From the NCBI GenBank assembly GCA_017545365.1, contig JAFWOP010000098.1, positions 39,504 to 103,503 of the forward strand: DNA of 64,000 bases, written 5' to 3'. The position numbers and the translations under genes were made by a program. Below, one piece after another: positions 59,436-64,000 of the stretch. The number at the start of each line of letters is the position of its first letter. The first letter of the stretch is position 1. This DNA comes from Bacteroidales bacterium. Its GTDB lineage: Bacteria > Bacteroidota > Bacteroidia > Bacteroidales > P3. The notes beneath the pieces were generated by a model. The model made no database searches. It saw only the letters and a list, made by a program, of their open reading frames with translations, and was not told the DNA's origin.

Positions 59436-60812
59436 CTAATAGTTGGTTATACAAAAAGTCCCTGTGAGGTGGTTGTATGTTTCATTACAGATAATGAGAT
59501 TGGAAGTTATGTCGGTCTGTTGGAATAGATGACTTGTAGTCAGGGGGATGGAGGTGTCGAGTTTTTTGACCTGCTGGTTCATTATCTTATAACAGGTGGA
59601 CGCGGGGTTGTTAAGTGACACATCCTTCATTATCCAGTAGTCCCCTCCAGCCGCCACTATGTGCTTCGTCGAGAGCCTGTCCAACGAGGTGAAGCTGCGG
59701 CGGTTGATATCGTAAATCTTCTCCATGTTGTATGGGAACGCGGTCTCGTAGGGCTTCAGGAAGCAGAAGGTGTGAATCAGCAATGTGAGGGGTGTGTAGG
59801 TGTGGTTTGTCAGCAGCACCAGCTTCTGTATGTCGGGCAGGTATGCCATCTCGTAGATGTCGTCCTTGTCCAGCAGGTCGAAGGTCTGCGCACAGTGCAT
59901 GTTCATCGTCGCCAGATCTATCACCCGCACCTGCATATTATCCGTGCCGGGCCCGTCGTTGAACACCGAGGCCACGGCGATGGTGTCCTCCTTCATCTTG
60001 CAGACGTGGGGATCCACCAGCCCCGGCGGGACGTTGTAGTTGTAATACATATTGGGAGGAATAAGCGATGCCAGCACGTTGCTCTTACTACATGGATGAA
60101 TGATCAGTTCTCCAGCGGCAGAGAAGGTTACGATCGCAACGTAGTTGTCAGTCTCCACCACGTCGCAGGCATATTCGTAGTGGCCGGTAATATCGTGGAA
60201 CACCCTTCTGTCTACAAGGGTAAATATTCCTGACGTATAGGTGTATTCGACTGCGAGGGTGGACTGGCAGGTTCCTGAGGGAGAGCATGAAGGAACGCCT
60301 GATGGCGGTGGATTCACTCCGTCATTGGTATACCAGAAGTCGCCGACCGCCACCAGATGGGTGGTGGTTCCCGAAGGGTCCATGTATGCTACCAGCCGCC
60401 ACAGCCGGGTGATGGTGGTATAGTCCACTTTGAAATTCATGATTTCAATATGCGGGGTCATGCTTTCGATGCCTGTGACGGTGGCATGGCCCAGAAAGGC
60501 CTGATAATTGCTTCGGTCCATCCCGCAGAAGAAGATGTCGTCCCCCACGATGCGGATGTCGGTGATGGCGTGGTGGTCGTCGATTTTGGCCGATATGACA
60601 TCCATCGGTTCCACGTAGGCAAGGCGGTAGTACGTCCCGTCCCAATATGAGGCTATGGCCTTCTGGTCTTTCACCCATCGGACGACGGAGCCCGACGGCG
60701 TGAATGTGTCGCCTCCCAGCGCATAATCATAGAAAGTCTGCCCTTCGGCAGAAGGAATCTGCGTTACATAAAATGCTGTAAACACAACGGTTAAAAGTAA
60801 GATTCTTTTCAT
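59436..60812 (-). CDS. Exported protein of unknown function, cassette partner (copy 2)
   Basis: A 458-residue exported protein with signal MKRILLLTVVFTAFYVTQIPS. It begins QTFYDYALGGDTFTPSGSVV and contains repeating strand pairs with motifs such as IVGDDIFFCGMDRSN, YACDVVETDNYVAIVTF and EMAYLPDIQKLVLLTN, suggestive of a beta-propeller-like shell. I do not recognise a family. It precedes the T9SS gene by 14 bases and has the same position in both cassettes, so the two products probably act together outside the cell. Confidence 0.65.
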   Translation of the reverse strand: MKRILLLTVVFTAFYVTQIPSAEGQTFYDYALGGDTFTPSGSVVRWVKDQKAIASYWDGTYYRLAYVEPMDVISAKIDDHHAITDIRIVGDDIFFCGMDRSNYQAFLGHATVTGIESMTPHIEIMNFKVDYTTITRLWRLVAYMDPSGTTTHLVAVGDFWYTNDGVNPPPSGVPSCSPSGTCQSTLAVEYTYTSGIFTLVDRRVFHDITGHYEYACDVVETDNYVAIVTFSAAGELIIHPCSKSNVLASLIPPNMYYNYNVPPGLVDPHVCKMKEDTIAVASVFNDGPGTDNMQVRVIDLATMNMHCAQTFDLLDKDDIYEMAYLPDIQKLVLLTNHTYTPLTLLIHTFCFLKPYETAFPYNMEKIYDINRRSFTSLDRLSTKHIVAAGGDYWIMKDVSLNNPASTCYKIMNQQVKKLDTSIPLTTSHLFQQTDITSNLIICNETYNHLTGTFCITNY

Positions 60813-60833
60813 AATGTTGATCTTTTTCGCCTA

Positions 60834-60863
60834 CAAAGATACAGATTTTTTTTGAATTGCAAA
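60834..60863 (-). promoter_or_regulatory. Promoter of cassette copy 2
   Basis: On the minus strand, TTTG (60860-60863), an 18-base spacer and TATCTTTG (60834-60841), 21 bases before the ATG at 60812. The same region is conserved at 63834-63866 upstream of copy 1. Confidence 0.7.
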
Positions 60864-60879
60864 GATAAAGTTGAAAAAT

Positions 60880-60993
60880 GAGAATTGAGAAAAGGTTAGT
60901 GGTTAGAGGTTAGTGGTTAGAGAGGCTGCCGCACCCGGAAAACTCTAACCTCTAACCCCTAACCTCTAACCCATAATTCAACTCTCAATTCTC
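60880..60993. repeat. Low-complexity inverted repeat of 7-bp units between cassettes
   Basis: GGTTAGT/GGTTAGA units (60894-60920) face CTCTAAC/CCCTAAC units (60942-60972), giving a long imperfect hairpin; an outer pair is GAGAATTGAG (60880-60889) with CTCAATTCTC (60984-60993). The stop codon of the downstream gene at 60985-60987 lies inside the right arm. Confidence 0.8.
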
Positions 60994-62427
60994 AACCATC
61001 AGACGTTTGGTGGTGGTGCCGGCGGCGGTGCGGATAGAGACCACATACACTCCCTTGGGCAGACGGCCCACGTCGAAGGTGGCGGCAGTTCCCGCGGCCT
61101 TCTGCTCCAGCACCAGGTGCCCCTGCACGTCGTACACGGCCACATGGTTCAGGCTGTAGGACGACTGCACCGTCACCAGGCCTGTCGCCGGATTGGGCGC
61201 CAGACGCGTGAAGAGGCCCACGACGTCGACAGACACCGTGTCGGGTCCCTGCGTGGTGTCGTCGGGCTGGTGGGCGGTGGTGCGCAGCTCCACAAAGGGG
61301 CTCCACTCGCCGTACTCTGAGTCACGGGCACACCAAGCGCGCACATGCGCCAGATAGGTGGTGGTGGGGCGCAGCCCCGTCAGCGTCACCCGCGGCGTGG
61401 TGGTGGTCACGGTGTATGCCGTCATCCCTTCGGCCTCGGCATACTCCACCTCCCACTGCGTGGCGTTGTCGGCACGCCAGGTCAGCGTGATGCTCGTGTC
61501 CGTCGCTGTGAACATGCTGACCTCCCGCACGGGGTAGCACCGTGTGGTGTCCTGCGGCGTGAGAATGGGGAAGAAACCGCCCCAACGAGTGACGGAAACT
61601 GGAATTTGGTCAGAACAGAAGTTTACCTTGTTGTCCAATGATGTCTCAGGAAGCATGTAGTTGTAATATTCCCACAGCGGGTACACTGACGTGCCATATA
61701 CTTCCCCCCACAAGCAATACAGGAGGGCCAGACTATCGACATATGGAAAACTTACCCCTATCAGAAAGGTGTCGATGACAGATACCGGGTGGTCGAAATA
61801 GAACTCGTATGAGTACGCCACATAGGGTTGTTGGTAAAATGCTTCGAGTCCTAGCGGCGGGTACTGGCTGTATTCGAAGTAGCGGTATGGGTTGTTGTGG
61901 CGTATCCACTTCACCGAGTCCACGCAGTATATTTCGCCGTTCGTTTTCCTGAACAGATAGGCGTACAGGTTGAAGTTCGAATCTGTGATATAGCTTATGT
62001 TATGCAGTTCTCCGAGAGTGTATATGCTGTCAAGGTATCGACCCGAATTGAGAAAATGCTCATTACCTGTCGTGGCGGCAATGCCGTATATTAACGTCTG
62101 TCCCGGAGCCACGTATTCTTTGAATCTTCCATAAGTGCGTTTTTTACCTGGATAAATCCAGTAATAGTGATCCGTCAGAGGGTCTAACACCGGAATCCAC
62201 CCTTCAGGAACCATAGCACCTTGCCTAATCGCATGTTCTGTAAAACAACCCCACGTTTCACCTAATCCCCATGTTGACATATCTTGACTAACGCCAGTAC
62301 CATGTACACTGTCAATCCCATAAGGATTGTACATATAGCAGGAATCAGGGTACCTTATTGTATCCTGCGCTTTCAACGCACCTGCGGCGGCCAGCAGGAC
62401 GGCCAGTATCAATATCATCTTTTTCAT
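60985..62427 (-). CDS. Exported FN3 and T9SS sorting domain protein (copy 1)
   Basis: A 480-residue paralogue of the gene at 57976, starting at the ATG at 62427 (MKKMILILAVLLAAAGALKAQD). It has the same start of the mature part (DTIRYPDSCYMYNPYG), a divergent middle (about 100-290), then a nearly identical FN3 and T9SS tail. The reading frame ends in an inverted repeat (LMVEN then stop), making the C-terminus shorter than in copy 2 (which ends LLVTSKNS). It probably reaches the cell surface through T9SS. Confidence 0.8.
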   Translation of the reverse strand: MKKMILILAVLLAAAGALKAQDTIRYPDSCYMYNPYGIDSVHGTGVSQDMSTWGLGETWGCFTEHAIRQGAMVPEGWIPVLDPLTDHYYWIYPGKKRTYGRFKEYVAPGQTLIYGIAATTGNEHFLNSGRYLDSIYTLGELHNISYITDSNFNLYAYLFRKTNGEIYCVDSVKWIRHNNPYRYFEYSQYPPLGLEAFYQQPYVAYSYEFYFDHPVSVIDTFLIGVSFPYVDSLALLYCLWGEVYGTSVYPLWEYYNYMLPETSLDNKVNFCSDQIPVSVTRWGGFFPILTPQDTTRCYPVREVSMFTATDTSITLTWRADNATQWEVEYAEAEGMTAYTVTTTTPRVTLTGLRPTTTYLAHVRAWCARDSEYGEWSPFVELRTTAHQPDDTTQGPDTVSVDVVGLFTRLAPNPATGLVTVQSSYSLNHVAVYDVQGHLVLEQKAAGTAATFDVGRLPKGVYVVSIRTAAGTTTKRLMVEN

Positions 62428-62441
62428 AACGGTAGTATTAG

Positions 62442-63812
62442 TTAGGGTATAACACATTTCCCAGTCATCAAAATTTGCTCGTAAGTCTCATTACATGATG
62501 AGAACGAGTGAGTTATATTAAGCGGAAGGAAGACATATTTATCCGATATGGGACTAGACAGCTTGAGCCCCCTGACAGGATGGTCTTTTGTCACGTAACA
62601 GGTGGATGTTGGATTATTGTACGTCACATCCCTCATCATCCAGTAGTTCCCGCCGGCTGCCACTATATGCTGCGAGGACAGTCTGTCCACCGAGGTGAAG
62701 CTGCGGTCGTTGGACTCGTAAATCTTTTCCATGTTGTAGGGGAACACTGTCTCGTAGGGCTTCAGGAAGCAAAAGGTGTGATGAAGCTCTACCAAGTAGG
62801 AGTATGTCTGGTTTGTCAGCAGCACCAACTTTTGGACGTCGGGCAGGTAGGCCATCTCATAGACGTCGTCCTTGTCCATCAGGTCGAACACCTGCGCATA
62901 GGGCATGTTCATCGTCGCCAAGTCCACCACCCGCACCTGCATGTCGTCCACCCCGCCGCCATAGTCGAACACCGAGGTCACCGCTATCGTGTCCCCCTTC
63001 ATCTTGCAGCCGCTGAAGACCACCCTCCCCGATGGGACGGTATAACGATAATAGATATCGAATGGCCAAAGTGGGAATGGGCTGTTCTTGTTGCAGCGGT
63101 GGATAATCAGCTCGTCAGCTGCGGGGAAGGTCACCACCGCCACATAGTTGTCCGTCTCCACCACGTCGCACGCATATTCGAAATGGCCGTTTACGTCATT
63201 TAGCACCTTGTTGCCCAAATGCGTGAACGAGCCAGACTGATATTTGTATTCAACGACGATATGGGCGCAGCAGTCTGTCATATATGGGCTGGCAGGGCAT
63301 GGGTATATGTTGGGGTTAGGTGTTCCGTTATACCAGATGTCTCCGACCGCCACTAGACGGAAAGGGTCCGTAGGGCTTTCTTGGTATGCTGCCAGCCTAT
63401 ACAGCCGGGAAAGAGCAACGGGAATTATGAGTTCCTGAAACTGAATATGCGGGTTCTGGGCCTCGATGTCGCTGACCGTGGCATGCCCCAGGAAGGCCCG
63501 GTTATTGCTTCGGTCCATCCCGCAGAAGAAGATGTCGTCGCCCACGATGCGGATGTCGGCTATCTGATGGTGGTCGTCCATCTTGGCCGATATGATGTCG
63601 GTCAGTCCCACGCGGGCCAGACGATAGTTCGTCCCGTCCCAGTAGGAGGCTATGACTTTCTGGTCGCTCACCGTCCGCACCACAGAGCGGGACGGGAAAT
63701 CAGAGACGTCTCCCCCCAGCGCATAATTGTACAATATTTGTCCTTCCGCCAAGGGGGTCTGTAGTACATAAAATACTGTGAATGCTACAGATAAAAATAA
63801 TATCTTCTTCAT
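62442..63812 (-). CDS. Exported protein of unknown function, cassette partner (copy 1)
   Basis: A 456-residue exported paralogue of the gene at 59436. Signal MKKILFLSVAFTVFYVLQTPLAEG is followed by QILYNYALGGDVSDFPSRSV and the same blocks IVGDDIFFCGMDRSN, YACDVVETDNYVAVVTF and EMAYLPDVQKLVLLTN. Identity is high in these blocks and lower in loops near residues 150-190 and 420-456. It starts at the ATG at 63812 and ends 14 bases before its partner. Confidence 0.65.
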   Translation of the reverse strand: MKKILFLSVAFTVFYVLQTPLAEGQILYNYALGGDVSDFPSRSVVRTVSDQKVIASYWDGTNYRLARVGLTDIISAKMDDHHQIADIRIVGDDIFFCGMDRSNNRAFLGHATVSDIEAQNPHIQFQELIIPVALSRLYRLAAYQESPTDPFRLVAVGDIWYNGTPNPNIYPCPASPYMTDCCAHIVVEYKYQSGSFTHLGNKVLNDVNGHFEYACDVVETDNYVAVVTFPAADELIIHRCNKNSPFPLWPFDIYYRYTVPSGRVVFSGCKMKGDTIAVTSVFDYGGGVDDMQVRVVDLATMNMPYAQVFDLMDKDDVYEMAYLPDVQKLVLLTNQTYSYLVELHHTFCFLKPYETVFPYNMEKIYESNDRSFTSVDRLSSQHIVAAGGNYWMMRDVTYNNPTSTCYVTKDHPVRGLKLSSPISDKYVFLPLNITHSFSSCNETYEQILMTGKCVIP

Positions 63813-63833
63813 AATGTTATGTATTTATGCCTA

Positions 63834-63841
63834 CAAAGATA
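63834..63841 (-). promoter_or_regulatory. -7 box of cassette copy 1
   Basis: TATCTTTG on the minus strand, 21 bases before the ATG at 63812, in the same context as copy 2 (60834-60841). Confidence 0.6.
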
Positions 63842-63895
63842 CACATTTTTTTTGAATTGCAAGGCTCTAGTTTGATAAAAGACTGATTTTTTAAC

Positions 63896-63987
63896 AGCAT
63901 CGAAGATGCTGAATTTCAATAACCCCACACAAGGAACGCAGTGTGGGGTCAACGAAAACCCTACTACTCAGCGTCCCGGAGGGACGC
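63896..63987. repeat. Series of three small hairpins at the right edge
   Basis: AGCATC/GATGCT at 63896-63910, ACCCCACAC (63922-63930) with GTGTGGGGT (63941-63949), and GCGTCCC (63971-63977) with GGGACGC (63981-63987). The second is a likely terminator for a gene reading in from outside; the last, GC-rich one resembles interspersed palindromes seen in other bacteria. No gene lies in 63813-64000. Confidence 0.5.
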
Positions 63988-64000
63988 GACAATGGGAAAG

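Noticed and set aside
60894..60972. Telomere-like GGTTAG repeats
   Set aside because: The arms form an inverted pair inside a gene cluster with continuing genes on both sides; it is a hairpin, not a chromosome end.

Overview
The window looks like a chromosomal segment of an uncultured gut- or rumen-type Bacteroidales. The evidence is Bacteroidetes -7 boxes (TAnnTTTG) ahead of many genes, two or three proteins with a type IX secretion (T9SS) C-terminal sorting domain, and many Bacteroidetes-only families (DUF6029, Omp28, DUF6427, DUF6913, DUF5683, DUF3276). A fused alpha/gamma KorA and a fused Nfn-like flavoprotein point the same way. Genus cannot be fixed from the sequence. No rRNA, tRNA, CRISPR array, transposase or prophage was seen.

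Layout. 1-13.3 kb (minus strand): partial M6 metalloprotease, MATE exporter, an Omp28/DUF6029/TlpA-like envelope trio, prenyl synthase, thioesterase, dapA, rnhB with small conserved neighbours, an S8 protease with a T9SS tail, and a MORN protein. 13.7-19.4 kb (plus): korAB and valS. 19.5-26.9 kb: an accessory block (AAA/DUF4143 ATPase, DUF1016 nuclease, a PEGA-SEL1-exonuclease fusion, a HipBST-like toxin-antitoxin set, an RHS-like exported protein). 27-37.8 kb (plus): dnaB, a deoxyhypusine-synthase-like enzyme, a CyuA-like enzyme, DUF3276-parA-parB-DUF5683, exbB-exbD-tonB, an S4 protein, and an ECF sigma module. 38.2-41.5 kb (plus): a compact three-gene operon best read as sulfonolipid (capnine) synthesis. 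41.5-47.4 kb (minus): a six-gene heterodisulfide-reductase-like redox operon with a VOC protein. 47.5-57.8 kb: fused Nfn-like flavoprotein, a lipoprotein, ALDH, PPTase, FMN-binding protein, M20 dipeptidase and an unusual FeoB. 58-64 kb (minus): a two-gene exported-protein cassette present twice in tandem with an exact 3,000-bp offset.

The most unusual signals are non-coding or cross gene borders. Short tandem repeats with CTAG cores at 9- or 10-bp period fill several intergenic linkers. A 9-bp repeat and palindromic repeats sit in frame inside valS, the Nfn-like gene and the DUF5683 gene. Four copies of a degenerate motif at exactly 33-bp spacing precede the DUF4143 ATPase gene. Functional names rest on motif recognition by eye; no database search was run.
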